Made by a program: the position numbers and the translations under genes. Below the pieces are notes generated by a model that saw only the letters and a program-made list of their open reading frames with translations, did no database searches and was not told the origin of the DNA. Positions 24,454-32,785 of a stretch of 64,000 nucleotides of DNA are shown one piece after another (position 1 is the first letter of the stretch; each line of letters starts with the position of its first letter). Source of the stretch: JAMOQA01 sp964420365 (GTDB taxonomy: Bacteria > Acidobacteriota > Polarisedimenticolia > J045); NCBI GenBank assembly GCA_964420365.1, contig CAYQTA010000005.1, forward strand, positions 1-64,000, written 5' to 3'.

Positions 24454-25010
24454 CGCGGCTCCTCCCCGAGGGCGAGGCGCACCGCCTCCGCGGGGGAGGC
24501 GGCGAAGCGGGTCCACTGCCGGACGGCCGGGTCGAGCCGGCCTGCCCGGTCGAGGTCCTCGTACATCCTGCCCCAGGTCGCGTCCAGGATCACCACCGGC
24601 GCGGCGAGGAGACCGGCCCGGAGGAGCGCCCAGAGCATCGCGAGCTCGGCGAGGGTGCCCGCCTTTCCGGCGAGGACGATGAACCCGCGGGAGAGCTCGA
24701 ACAGCCGCCGGGTGCGGGCGAGGAGGTCCGGTTCCTCGAGGACGCGGGTCAGCCACCGGTTCGGGGAGCGGCCGCGGAACCGGGCACAGGGCACGCCGAA
24801 CGCCTCTCCGCCCGCCTCCCGGGCGCCGCGGCTCGCCGCCTCCATCACTCCCCCGTAACCGCCGGTCACCACCGGGACGCCCCGGGCCGCGAGGAGCGAC
24901 CCGATCTCCCGGGCCTGCTCGTAGAGCGGGTCCCCCGGGCCCGGCTCGCCCCCGCCGAAGACCGCGATACCGGTTCGCAAGAGTTCGGTCCCGTTCGTCC
25001 CGTGCCTCAT
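24450..25010 (-). CDS. LOG-like Rossmann protein (lysine decarboxylase-like family)
   Basis: 186-residue protein of the LOG/TIGR00725-like group (cytokinin-activating phosphoribohydrolases and nucleotide-binding relatives). It starts with IAVFGGGEPGPGDPLY, then VVTGGYGGVMEAASRGAREA (GGxxGxM) near 45-64. Where catalytic LOG proteins have PGGxGTxxE it reads LAGKAGTLAELAML, keeping GT and Glu but losing the first two residues. It may therefore be a divergent or non-LOG nucleotide-binding protein. The ATG at 25010 is preceded by GGGAGGACCGAGG. Its stop overlaps the lepB start, so the two are co-translated. Confidence 0.72.
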   Translation of the reverse strand: MRHGTNGTELLRTGIAVFGGGEPGPGDPLYEQAREIGSLLAARGVPVVTGGYGGVMEAASRGAREAGGEAFGVPCARFRGRSPNRWLTRVLEEPDLLARTRRLFELSRGFIVLAGKAGTLAELAMLWALLRAGLLAAPVVILDATWGRMYEDLDRAGRLDPAVRQWTRFAASPAEAVRLALGEEPR

Positions 25011-25060
25011 CCTCGGTCCTCCCGCGCCCATCATGCCGTCCCCGGGGCGACCCCGCCGCT

Positions 25061-25089
25061 CTGGCAGCCGGCGGTCCGGCGGGTATGAT
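25061..25089 (+). promoter_or_regulatory. Promoter for the TlpA-like gene
   Basis: CTGGCA (25061-25066), 17-base spacer, TATGAT (25084-25089). The start codon at 25151 is about 55 bases downstream of the expected start point, with AAGGAGG in between. Confidence 0.55.
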
Positions 25090-25150
25090 CGCCGGGTCCG
25101 CCCGCCGGCCCGGCCGGCCGCGGTTCCCGACGACAAGGAGGAAATCGCCG

Positions 25151-25777
25151 ATGAAGCGCAGCACCCTCGTCCTGGTCCTTTCCCTGCTGGTCCTCGCCCT
25201 CGCCCTGCCGGGCTGCGGCGGCTCCGGTCGGCCCGCCGGCCCGGCCACCCTCGTCGACAAGGGGGCGAAGCTCCCCGACCTGGTAGGGAAGGGAGTCGAT
25301 GGCCGGGACGTCCGGCTGGCGGACCTGGTGCAGGGGAAGGTCGCGGTGGTCGACGTGTGGGCGACGTGGTGTGCACCGTGCGTGATGGCGATGCCGGAGC
25401 TGGAGAAGCTGCACTCGGCCTACGCGGACAAGGGCTTCACCGTCGTCGGGATCATGATCGACGGCAACGCGAGCCGGATCGGGCCCGGGTTCGTGCGGGA
25501 CTGGAACGACGGGAAGGGACTGGCCTACCCCGTGATCCTCGACGACAACGCGAGCAGCTTCACCTCGAACTTCGGGCCACTGACCGGGGTTCCGCTTCTC
25601 TACCTGGTCGACCGCGACGGGACGATTCTCGAGCGGCACACCGGGACGGGGGACCTCGGCTCCCTGCTGCGGAAGGTGCAGGAGCTGATGGAAGCCCCGG
25701 CGGAGCAGGCGGACCCGGCGGCCGAGGCCGCCGGGTCCCCGGGGGAGGCTCCGGCTCCCGCCACCCCGGCGGAGTAG
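25151..25777 (+). CDS. TlpA/ResA-like thioredoxin-fold lipoprotein
   Basis: Predicted membrane-anchored thiol-disulfide protein, 208 residues. Signal peptide and lipobox LPGC with Cys22. LPDLVGKGVDGRDVRLADL, then VDVWATWCAPC with the redox pair Cys74 and Cys77, the insertion FVRDWNDGKGLAYPVILDD typical of TlpA-like proteins, and cis-Pro in GVPLLYLVDRDG. An Ala/Pro/Glu-rich tail of ~25 residues follows. It would reduce or oxidise exported proteins or act in cytochrome maturation. ATG follows AAGGAGGAAATCGCCG. The next lipoprotein gene starts 14 bases later. Confidence 0.9.
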   Translation: MKRSTLVLVLSLLVLALALPGCGGSGRPAGPATLVDKGAKLPDLVGKGVDGRDVRLADLVQGKVAVVDVWATWCAPCVMAMPELEKLHSAYADKGFTVVGIMIDGNASRIGPGFVRDWNDGKGLAYPVILDDNASSFTSNFGPLTGVPLLYLVDRDGTILERHTGTGDLGSLLRKVQELMEAPAEQADPAAEAAGSPGEAPAPATPAE

Positions 25778-25791
25778 GGAAGGAGGACCCG

Positions 25792-26520
25792 ATGATTTCC
25801 CGCAGGCTGGTGGTCCCGGCCCTCCTCCTCGCGGCGGTGCTGCTCGCGGCCTGCGGAGGGGGGCGGGCGCCGGAACCGGAGGACCCGACCGAGCACTTCT
25901 TCTGGTCCCTCGAGCGGGCCTGGGGCCCCGAGTCCCCGGAGACCCTGGAAAAGTACCTGGAGATCCGGGAAGCGCTGCAGCCGATCTACGAGCAGTACGA
26001 GGAGGGGATCCAGCAGTGGGCCCTCCGGGAACTCGGCACCAGGCCGACGTTCGGCCCCTCGCTCCTCGGAATGCTCCGGATGCGGCGCGAGCGGGACCGG
26101 CTGCTCCGGGAGAAGGGACTGACGCTTCCCGACTGGGAGCGGCTGACCATCCTCGTCTACGGCCGCTGGCTGCGGGCGGTCCGGCCGGACCCGCCTCCGG
26201 AGAAGCGGCTGGTGCGCGTCCTCGGCGAACTGGAGGTCGGCCTCGAGCGGCACCTGCGGAACAACCCGCCGGAGGATCCCCGGGAGCGGAAGAAGCTCGA
26301 GGAACGGCTGGCAGCGGTCCGTCACCAGCGGCGCTGCCTCGTGCCGTTCGGCGAGATGGACAAGGACCGGGTGCTCGCCCGGATCGATCCGGCGACCCGC
26401 GAGTGGCTCGAGGAACACCGGGAGCGCATCGAGGCGGCCGACTTCCGGCTGCTCGACACGGCGCCGCCTCCGCGGAAGACGGCGCCGTCCGGGAAGCCGG
26501 GCGTCGGCGGCAGCGACTGA
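25792..26520 (+). CDS. Hypothetical lipoprotein
   Basis: 242 residues, not recognised. Signal peptide with lipobox LAAC (Cys21). The rest is helical and highly charged, with Arg/Glu-rich stretches (MLRMRRERDRLLREKG, PEDPRERKKLEERLAAVRHQ) and a conserved-looking aromatic patch HFFWSLERAWG near 38-48. No catalytic motif or repeat is visible. The ATG follows AGGAGG. It is directly downstream of the TlpA-like gene and may be co-transcribed. A role in the periplasm is all that can be inferred. Confidence 0.7.
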   Translation: MISRRLVVPALLLAAVLLAACGGGRAPEPEDPTEHFFWSLERAWGPESPETLEKYLEIREALQPIYEQYEEGIQQWALRELGTRPTFGPSLLGMLRMRRERDRLLREKGLTLPDWERLTILVYGRWLRAVRPDPPPEKRLVRVLGELEVGLERHLRNNPPEDPRERKKLEERLAAVRHQRRCLVPFGEMDKDRVLARIDPATREWLEEHRERIEAADFRLLDTAPPPRKTAPSGKPGVGGSD

Positions 26521-26554
26521 CCCGGTCCCGGCGCTGCGGGCGGGGCGGGGGGGA

Positions 26555-26563
26555 TGCTAGATT
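26555..26563 (+). promoter_or_regulatory. Extended -10 promoter for uppS
   Basis: TGCTAGATT: a TG dinucleotide one base before TAGATT. No good -35 is visible. Transcription would start near 26570, giving a ~30-base leader to the uppS ATG. Confidence 0.45.
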
Positions 26564-26598
26564 CGGGACGTGAAGCGGACCGACGCGGAGATGGCGCG

Positions 26599-27441
26599 AT
26601 GAAGCATCCCGGCGGGACGGGAACCCCGGGGGGAGAGGGCGTCGCCCCTCCCGAGGGGGAGCTCCTCGCCCGGATCGACTTCCTGCGCCTGCCACGCCAC
26701 GTCGCCGTGATCATGGACGGAAACGGCCGCTGGGCCCGGCGGCGGGGGCTGCCCCGGGTCGCCGGCCACCGGGCCGGCATCGCCTCGGTGCGGGATGTCG
26801 TCGAGGCGTCGGCGCGGCTCGGGATCGAGGCTCTCACGCTCTACGCGTTCAGCCGGGAGAACTGGCAGCGGCCGCGGGGCGAGGTGAATGCCCTGATGCG
26901 CCTGCTCCGGGAGTACCTGGCCCGGGAACTCGCCACCCTGCAGGAGAAGAACGTCCGCTTCCGGGCGATCGGTTTCGTCGAGGACCTGCCCCCGGAGGTC
27001 CGGCGGGCCCTCGCGGAGACCGAGGAGGCGACCTCCCGGAACACGGGCATGGACTTCCGGATCGCGCTCTCCTACAGCGGTCGCAGCGAGATCGCCCGGG
27101 CCGCGCGGCGGCTGGCCGAGGAGGCGGCGGCCGGCCGGATCCGACCGGGGGAGATCGACGAGGAGGCGATCGCCTCCCGCCTCGACACCGCGGACCTGCC
27201 GGATCCGGACCTGCTGATCCGGACCTCCGGGGAGCTGCGGGTCAGCAACTTCCTGCTGTGGCAGATCGCCTACGCGGAGCTGTGGGTGACGCCCGTGCTC
27301 TGGCCCGACTTCCGTCGCCGCCACCTCTACGAGGCGATCCTCGACTACCAGCGGCGGGAGCGCCGTTTCGGCCGGGTGACGGCGGACCAGGAGGCCCGGG
27401 AGCGGGCGGCGGCCGCCGCCCGGAGGCGCCGGCGCCCGTGA
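26599..27441 (+). CDS. uppS: Isoprenyl transferase (undecaprenyl diphosphate synthase)
   Basis: Cis-prenyltransferase that extends farnesyl diphosphate to the C55 lipid carrier for peptidoglycan and other glycans. 280 residues. HVAVIMDGNGRWARRRGLPR (about 34-53) holds the catalytic Asp. ALTLYAFSRENWQRP, IALSYSGRSEI, and DPDLLIRTSGELRVSNFLLW with AYAELWVTPVLWPDF are the other family blocks. An extra ~30-residue Gly/Pro-rich N terminus precedes the domain, so the start may instead be internal. The C terminus is Arg/Ala-rich. The stop overlaps the cdsA GTG. This is the first gene of the uppS-cdsA-dxr-rseP block common in many bacteria. Confidence 0.93.
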   Translation: MKHPGGTGTPGGEGVAPPEGELLARIDFLRLPRHVAVIMDGNGRWARRRGLPRVAGHRAGIASVRDVVEASARLGIEALTLYAFSRENWQRPRGEVNALMRLLREYLARELATLQEKNVRFRAIGFVEDLPPEVRRALAETEEATSRNTGMDFRIALSYSGRSEIARAARRLAEEAAAGRIRPGEIDEEAIASRLDTADLPDPDLLIRTSGELRVSNFLLWQIAYAELWVTPVLWPDFRRRHLYEAILDYQRRERRFGRVTADQEARERAAAAARRRRRP

Positions 27442-28250
27442 AGAGGATCCTCACGGCGACGGTCCTCGTCGCCCTCGTCTTCGTCGCGATCCGGAAGGCT
27501 CCCCTGCCGGTCTTCTGGGCCGGGCTGGCCGCCCTCGCCGTCGTCGCGACCCTCGAGCTCCGGGGGATCCTCGGGCGTCTCGGGCGTCCCCCGTGGCCCG
27601 TCCTCGCGGTCACCGGAACGCTCGCGATCATGGGCTCGTTCTGGTGGCGAAACCCGCCCCTCGCCCCGGTGCTGACCCTGGTCGTCGTCGTCGTCCTGGT
27701 GCGGGCGGTCTTCGCGCGGGAGCAACCGGGGGGCGCCCTCGACCGGATCGTCGGAACCCTGCTGCCGGTGCTCTACCTGGGACTCACGCTCGGGCACGTC
27801 GGCGGCCTGATCACCGAGGGGCTTCCCCAGGCGCGAGAGACCGGGGAGGACCTGCTGGTGCTCGCCCTGGCCGCCGTCTACGTCGGCGACACGTTCGCCT
27901 ACTACGGCGGACGGCTCCTCGGGCGGCATCCCCTCGCCCCGGGGATCTCCCCGGCCAAGACCTGGGAGGGGGCCGTCGCCGGGCTCCTGGGAGCCGTCGT
28001 CGGCGCCCTCGCGGCGCCGCTGTGGTTCTTCCAGGCGCTGCCGCTCGCCCACGCCGTGGTCCTCGGCCTCGTCCTCGGGGTGGCCGGGATCCTCGGCGAC
28101 CTGGTCGAGTCGCTCCTCAAGCGGGCGGCGACGGTCAAGGACTCGGGCGGAATCCTCCCGGGACACGGGGGAATCCTCGACCGGATCGACAGCCTGCTCC
28201 TCGCCGCGCCGGTACTCTACTGGTACCACCGGCTGCTGTTGGCGCCGTAG
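27438..28250 (+). CDS. cdsA: Phosphatidate cytidylyltransferase
   Basis: Makes CDP-diacylglycerol from CTP and phosphatidate in the inner membrane. The 270-residue protein has seven or eight hydrophobic helices and the family signature near the C terminus: SPAKTWEGAVAGLLG, then GDLVESLLKRAATVKDSGG and LPGHGGILDRIDS (about 225-260) with the metal-binding Asp residues. The GTG start overlaps the uppS stop (GTGA); dxr starts 10 bases after its end. All key residues I know for the family appear to be present. Confidence 0.94.
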   Translation: MKRILTATVLVALVFVAIRKAPLPVFWAGLAALAVVATLELRGILGRLGRPPWPVLAVTGTLAIMGSFWWRNPPLAPVLTLVVVVVLVRAVFAREQPGGALDRIVGTLLPVLYLGLTLGHVGGLITEGLPQARETGEDLLVLALAAVYVGDTFAYYGGRLLGRHPLAPGISPAKTWEGAVAGLLGAVVGALAAPLWFFQALPLAHAVVLGLVLGVAGILGDLVESLLKRAATVKDSGGILPGHGGILDRIDSLLLAAPVLYWYHRLLLAP

Positions 28251-28260
28251 GGAGGGGACG

Positions 28261-29433
28261 GTGCGGAAGGTTGCCCTGCTCGGCTCCACCGGCTCCATCG
28301 GGGTCGCCGCGCTGGACGTGCTCGGCCGGCTGCGCGACCGGTTCCGCGTCGTCGCCCTCGCCGCCGGGGGCGGGCGCCTCGATGCGCTGGCCCGCCAGGC
28401 GCGGGAGGTCGACCCGGACCTGGTCGCCGTTCCGCGCGAGGACGATGCCGCCCGCCTCCGGGAGCTGCTCGCCGGTCGGCCCGTCGAGGTGGTTGCCGGG
28501 CAGGAAGGGCTGGTCCGGGCGGCGGCCGGTAGCGGGGCCGACGTGGTCGTCGCCGCCATCGTCGGCGCGGCCGGGCTGGTCCCGACCCTCGCCGCCGTGC
28601 GCGCGGGCCTGACCGTCGCCCTCGCCAACAAGGAGGCCCTGGTCGCGGCGGGCGCGGTGATGACCCGGGCGGCCCGGGAGAGCGGGGCGACGCTGCTGCC
28701 GGTGGACAGCGAACACAACGCGATCCACCAGTGCCTGCGAGCCGGGCGCGCGGAGGAGGTCCGGCGAATCGTGCTGACCGCCTCGGGGGGGCCCTTCCGC
28801 GGGCGGACGGCGGAAGAGCTGGCGGCGGTGACCCCGGAGGAAGCGCTCCGCCACCCCACCTGGGAAATGGGGCCGAAGATCACGGTCGACTCGGCCACGC
28901 TGATGAACAAGGGCCTCGAGGTGATCGAGGCGCACTGGCTGTTCGGCCTGCCTCCCGCGTCGATCGACGTGGTGATCCATCCCCGGAGCGTGATCCACTC
29001 GCTGGTCGAGTTCCGGGACGGGTCGATCGTCGCCCAGCTCGGCACGCCGGACATGCGCCATCCGATCCAGTATGCGCTCACGTACCCGGAGCGGCTCGAC
29101 GCGCCGGTCCAGCGGCTCGACCTGCTGGCGGCCTCGCCCCTCGAGTTCGAGCCGCCCGACCCGGGGACGTTCCGCTGCCTCGCGCTGGCGTACCGGGCCC
29201 TCGAGGCGGGCGGCGACGTCCCGGCGCGCCTCAACGCGGCGAACGAGGTCGCCGTCGAGGCGTTCCTCTCGGGGCGCATTCCCTTCGACCGGATCCCGGC
29301 GGTGCTCGAGCGCGTGCTCGAGGCCAGGCCGCCGGGACCGGCCGACACGCTCGAAGCCGTGCTGGCCGCCGACCGGGAGGCCCGGGAGGCGGCGGGACGG
29401 GCGCTCGCGCGGGAAACGGAAGGACGACGATGA
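28261..29433 (+). CDS. dxr: 1-deoxy-D-xylulose 5-phosphate reductoisomerase
   Basis: Second step of the MEP isoprenoid pathway, NADPH-dependent. 390 residues. LLGSTGSIGVAALDVL (nucleotide binding, 6-21), ALANKEALVAAG, VDSEHNAIHQCL (metal ligands Asp and Glu, about 143-154), LTASGGPFRG, EMGPKITVDSATLMNKGLEV, and RLNAANEVAVEAFL near 325. The GTG start at 28261 has GGGAGGGGACG immediately before it. Its TGA overlaps the rseP ATG. It supplies precursor for the uppS product encoded two genes upstream. Confidence 0.96.
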   Translation: MRKVALLGSTGSIGVAALDVLGRLRDRFRVVALAAGGGRLDALARQAREVDPDLVAVPREDDAARLRELLAGRPVEVVAGQEGLVRAAAGSGADVVVAAIVGAAGLVPTLAAVRAGLTVALANKEALVAAGAVMTRAARESGATLLPVDSEHNAIHQCLRAGRAEEVRRIVLTASGGPFRGRTAEELAAVTPEEALRHPTWEMGPKITVDSATLMNKGLEVIEAHWLFGLPPASIDVVIHPRSVIHSLVEFRDGSIVAQLGTPDMRHPIQYALTYPERLDAPVQRLDLLAASPLEFEPPDPGTFRCLALAYRALEAGGDVPARLNAANEVAVEAFLSGRIPFDRIPAVLERVLEARPPGPADTLEAVLAADREAREAAGRALARETEGRR

Positions 29434-30824
29434 TCTTCCTCGAGTACGTGCTCTCCCTGGTCGTCGTGCTGGGGGTGCTGATCTTCATCCACGAGCTCGG
29501 CCATTTCCTCGCCGGCAAGTTCTTCGACGTCCGGATAGAGGTCTTCTCCCTGGGCTTCGGGCCGCGGGTCCTCGGCTTTCGCTGGGGGGAGACCGACTAC
29601 CGGGTGTCGGCGGTCCCCCTCGGCGGGTACGTGAAGATGACCGGCGAGTTCGACGAGGAAGGAGGCGACGAGCCGCGCGATCCGCGCTGGCTGACCAGCA
29701 AGCCGCGCTGGCAGCGGGTCGTGATCTACCTCGCCGGTCCGGCGATGAACATCGCCCTCGCGATGGGGATCTGGTGGGGGCTTTACCTGCACGGGGCCGA
29801 GGTGCTCGACGTGCCCCAGGGTCCCCCGGTGGTCGAGGCGGTGGCGGAAGGGTCCCCGGCGGAGTCGGCGGGACTCCGTCCCGGGGACCGGATCGTCGCC
29901 ATCGACGGGACGCCGATCGACGAGATCGCCGACTACGAGAAGGTGCTCGAGAAGGAGATGCTTTCTCCCGGGAGGACCTTCCGCTACGAGGTGGAGCGTG
30001 ATGGAAGGCGGCTGACGATCCCCGTCACCGTGGCGGCCCACCCCCTCTACGGGATCGGCTGGGACGGCGTGCGGATCCGGCTGCCGATCATGGTCAAGCA
30101 GGTGATGGCGGGGAGCCCGGCCGAACGGGCCGGGCTGCGTCCGGGAGACCGGATCCTGCGGGTCGACGGGCAGCCACCCCTCGCCCTGACCGACGTCTCC
30201 CGCCTCCTGCGCGGGAAGGCGGGCAGGGAGGTCGTCCTGGACGTCGAGCGGGACGGGAAGGAGGTCCGGCTCGTCGCGGTGCCGGAACCGACGGGAGACG
30301 GTGGCGGCCGCCTCGGGGTGATGCTGACCTACCCGACGAAGTTCGTCCGGTACGGGCCGCTCGGTGCACTCCGGGAGGCGGCTCGGCAGGCCTGGCAGAA
30401 CGCCGGTCTCCTCTTCAGGACCCTCTCTGCCCTGGTCCGGCGCCAGGTCGGCGTCGGGGTGATGAGCGGGCCCCTCGAGATCGCCAGGATCTCGCGGGAC
30501 CAGGCGGCCCTCGGGCTGGTCCCGTTCCTCCAGCTCCTCGCCGTGATCTCGATCCAGCTCGGGATCGTCAACCTGTTCCCGATCCCGGTGCTCGACGGGG
30601 GACAGATCCTGATCCTGCTGGTCGAGATGGTGAAGGGGGGCGCGTTGCCGCCGGTGATCAAGGAGCGGGTCCTGATGGTCGGACTGGCGATCGTGATCCT
30701 GCTCGGCGTCCTGGTCGTCGCCGTGGACATCCGCAAGGCGGTCGTCCGCTATCGAAACGCCCGGGCGAACGGGCCCGCCCCGGCGGCCCGGGAGGCTCCC
30801 CCGGAACCCGCCCCCTCGCCGTGA
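29430..30824 (+). CDS. rseP: Site-2 metalloprotease RseP with two PDZ domains
   Basis: Intramembrane zinc protease, 464 residues. HELGH lies in the first helix (IFIHELGHFLAGKFF, about 18-32) and the third ligand in LFPIPVLDGGQI (LDG, about 389-400). Two PDZ domains lie between: EGSPAESAGLRPGDRIVAID and AGSPAERAGLRPGDRILRVD. The last helix is LMVGLAIVILLGVLVVAVDI. In E. coli the enzyme cuts anti-sigma factor RseA and signal-peptide remnants; no rseA/rpoE is seen here. ATG overlaps the dxr stop. A Pro/Ala-rich tail ends the protein. Confidence 0.95.
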   Translation: MIFLEYVLSLVVVLGVLIFIHELGHFLAGKFFDVRIEVFSLGFGPRVLGFRWGETDYRVSAVPLGGYVKMTGEFDEEGGDEPRDPRWLTSKPRWQRVVIYLAGPAMNIALAMGIWWGLYLHGAEVLDVPQGPPVVEAVAEGSPAESAGLRPGDRIVAIDGTPIDEIADYEKVLEKEMLSPGRTFRYEVERDGRRLTIPVTVAAHPLYGIGWDGVRIRLPIMVKQVMAGSPAERAGLRPGDRILRVDGQPPLALTDVSRLLRGKAGREVVLDVERDGKEVRLVAVPEPTGDGGGRLGVMLTYPTKFVRYGPLGALREAARQAWQNAGLLFRTLSALVRRQVGVGVMSGPLEIARISRDQAALGLVPFLQLLAVISIQLGIVNLFPIPVLDGGQILILLVEMVKGGALPPVIKERVLMVGLAIVILLGVLVVAVDIRKAVVRYRNARANGPAPAAREAPPEPAPSP

Positions 30825-30833
30825 GCCCGGCGT

Positions 30834-31169
30834 TCAGCGCCGGCGACGAAAGTCGACGAGGATGACGTTGTCGGCGGCGTCCTCCCGGTCGACGTGCCGG
30901 GCCGCGAACCCCCTTCCCTCGGCGATCGCCCGGGCGGTCTCCGGCGGGTAGTCCTGCTCGAGGTCCTCGAACCGGCACCGGAAACGGAAGCCCGGGGGAA
31001 ACGCCTCCTCGAGAAACCAGAGCAGGAACTCGAGGGCCGCCCGCTTCTCGAACCCCTCCTCGGCGCGGTCCACCGCGAGGTAGGCCGGGTTGCCGGCGAT
31101 GTCGTCCGCGAGGATCCGCTCGAGAAGGAAGCGGAGCCGCTCCTTGGTGTAGGTGAACTCGTGGTCCAC
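30834..31169 (-). CDS. Hypothetical protein, 111 residues
   Basis: Not recognised. GTG start with GGGAGCCCGC upstream. The sequence is acidic and aromatic-rich (FTYTKERLRFLLERILADD, ALEFLLWFLEEAFPPGFRF, FEDLEQDYPPETARA) and ends in a basic NVILVDFRRRR. It has no signal peptide or metal motif, so it is probably cytosolic. It is convergent with rseP (9 bases apart) and lies 30 bases downstream of the SpoU gene's end... on the same strand but upstream of it in reading direction the SpoU gene ends at 31200, so the two could be co-transcribed. Confidence 0.6.
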   Translation of the reverse strand: MDHEFTYTKERLRFLLERILADDIAGNPAYLAVDRAEEGFEKRAALEFLLWFLEEAFPPGFRFRCRFEDLEQDYPPETARAIAEGRGFAARHVDREDAADNVILVDFRRRR

Positions 31170-31199
31170 GGCGGGCTCCCGGGGGGCGAGTGGGGCGTC

Positions 31200-32030
31200 T
31201 CAGGAGAAGGATACGCCGGATCCGTCCCGGGCGCGGGAGAGGATCCAGAGCAGGATCGAGCCCGCGACCGGGACGGAAAGGGACTCCACGCCCGGGGCCA
31301 GGGGCAGCGTGACCGGCGCGGCCGCCTCCCGTACCTCCGCGGGGATCTCCCCCGTTTCCGGCCCGACGAGGAGCGCGATCCGCCCGGACCAGTCGACCCG
31401 GTCCGGCGCCCGGCCGCCACGGGTTTCCGCGAGGATGGCCCGGCGGCCGTCCGCCGCCAGCAGCCCCGCCAGCCCCTCCGCGTTCCCGAGCCGGGCAACC
31501 GGCAGCCGGTGGATCGCGCCGGCGGAGGCCCGGACCGCCTTCTCGTTCCACGGGTCCGCCCCGCCGGCGGCGACGAGCCCCCCGGCGCCGAAGGCCAGGG
31601 CCGAGCGGACCAGGGCGCCGGTGTTCCCCGGGTCCTGGACCCCGAGGAGGACGACTGCCGGGCGCTCCCCGGCCTCGCGGAGGACGGCGGCCCCGTCCCC
31701 GTGACCGGCGGGAAGCCGGGCGGCGGCGAGGAGTCCCTGGCCGTGCTCGGTGGGGGAGATCCGGTCGAGGAGGGTGTCCTTCACGGGCTGGACGGGGATC
31801 CCGGCGGCGAGGGCCCGTTCGACCAGCGCGAAGTGCCGCTCGACGCGGCCGTCCGCCACCAGCAGCCAGACGAGGGGCGCCCGGGCGTCCAGGGCCTCGG
31901 CGATCCCCCGGGGGCCCTCGACGAGGAACAGCCCCTCCTCCCGGCGGTGACGCGCGCCCCGTCCGAGGGCCCGCGCCTGGCGGGCGAGGGGGTGGGAGGC
32001 GGAGCGGATCGGGGCGGGCAGCGGTCTCAT
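31200..32030 (-). CDS. TrmH/SpoU-family RNA 2'-O-methyltransferase
   Basis: SPOUT methyltransferase, 276 residues, SAM-dependent 2'-O-methylation of rRNA or tRNA. The N-terminal substrate-binding domain holds RREEGLFLVEGPRGIAEAL. The knotted domain has motif 1 LGVQDPGNTGALVRSALAFG (about 130-150), motif 2 IALLVGPETGEIP and motif 3 APGVESLSVPVAGSILLW, where Ser replaces the usual Asn of SLNVS/AAA-type motifs. The ATG at 32030 fits the N-terminal length of the family. It is divergent from the threonylcarbamoyl-AMP synthase gene, 36 bases away. The target site cannot be given. Confidence 0.88.
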   Translation of the reverse strand: MRPLPAPIRSASHPLARQARALGRGARHRREEGLFLVEGPRGIAEALDARAPLVWLLVADGRVERHFALVERALAAGIPVQPVKDTLLDRISPTEHGQGLLAAARLPAGHGDGAAVLREAGERPAVVLLGVQDPGNTGALVRSALAFGAGGLVAAGGADPWNEKAVRASAGAIHRLPVARLGNAEGLAGLLAADGRRAILAETRGGRAPDRVDWSGRIALLVGPETGEIPAEVREAAAPVTLPLAPGVESLSVPVAGSILLWILSRARDGSGVSFS

Positions 32031-32066
32031 GCCGGTATCCTTGCACGGAACCGGAGGAGGAAGCAC

Positions 32067-32732
32067 GTGCCCCGCGCCGAGATCATCGTCGCCGACCGGG
32101 ACGGGATCGCCCGCGCCGCCGCCCGGCTGCGGGAGGGGGGGCTCGTCGCCTACCCGACCGAGACGTGGTACGGCCTCGGATGCGACCCGCGGCTGCCGGC
32201 GGCGGTCCGGGCCCTGCGGGAGGCGAAGGGGCGGGAGACCGGCAAGGCCCTGCCGCTCCTCGCCGCGAGCCGGGAGCGGGCGGAGGCCCTGGTGCCGGCC
32301 CTCCGGGGGCTTGCCGCGGCGCGGATCCTGGCGGACGCCCTCTGGCCGGGGCCGCTCTCCCTCGTTCTGCCCGCCGCCCCCGGCGTCCTCGCCCCGGGGG
32401 TTGCGGCCCCGGACGGCTCCGTGGCGATCCGCTGGTCGCCGCACCCGGTCGCGGTCGCCCTCGCCCGGGCGGCGGGGGGGGTGCTGGTCGCCACCTCGGC
32501 CAACCCGGCGGGGGTCCCGCCGGCCGGCACGGCGGCCGAGGCCGCGCGGATCCTCGCGGGACGGGTACGGGACCTCCTCGTTCTCGACGGCGGGCCCGCT
32601 CCCGGGGGACCGCCCTCGACCCTGGTCGATCCCCGGGTCCCCGGTGGGAGGGTTCTCAGGGAGGGGGCGGTAGCCGCGGACGAGGTGCGGCGGATCCTCG
32701 GGGGGGAAGCAGGAGGCCGCGACCGGGGGTAG
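32067..32732 (+). CDS. tsaC: L-threonylcarbamoyladenylate synthase (YrdC/Sua5 domain)
   Basis: Makes threonylcarbamoyl-AMP for t6A37 in ANN-decoding tRNAs. The 221-residue single YrdC domain shows GLVAYPTETWYGLGCD (about 26-41), EAKGRETGKALPLL (KxR region), LWPGPLSLVLPA, VAIRWSPHP, LVATSANPAG and STLVDP. No Sua5 C-terminal domain is present. The GTG start has GGAGGAGG upstream and TATCCT (32036-32041) as a likely -10. The TAG stop is part of a TAGAGT box ahead of the next gene. Confidence 0.9.
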   Translation: MPRAEIIVADRDGIARAAARLREGGLVAYPTETWYGLGCDPRLPAAVRALREAKGRETGKALPLLAASRERAEALVPALRGLAAARILADALWPGPLSLVLPAAPGVLAPGVAAPDGSVAIRWSPHPVAVALARAAGGVLVATSANPAGVPPAGTAAEAARILAGRVRDLLVLDGGPAPGGPPSTLVDPRVPGGRVLREGAVAADEVRRILGGEAGGRDRG

Positions 32733-32735
32733 AGT
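32730..32735 (+). promoter_or_regulatory. TAGAGT -10 candidate containing the tsaC stop codon
   Basis: TAGAGT begins with the TAG stop of tsaC and lies about 50 bases before the AlkP-family start at 32786. The -35 position reads AAGCAG, so support is weak on its own; it is listed because the same arrangement recurs elsewhere in the window. Confidence 0.3.
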
Positions 32736-32785
32736 CTTTTCTTCCCGCCGCCCGGAAGGCCGGGCCCGATGGAGAGCCGTTCGCG

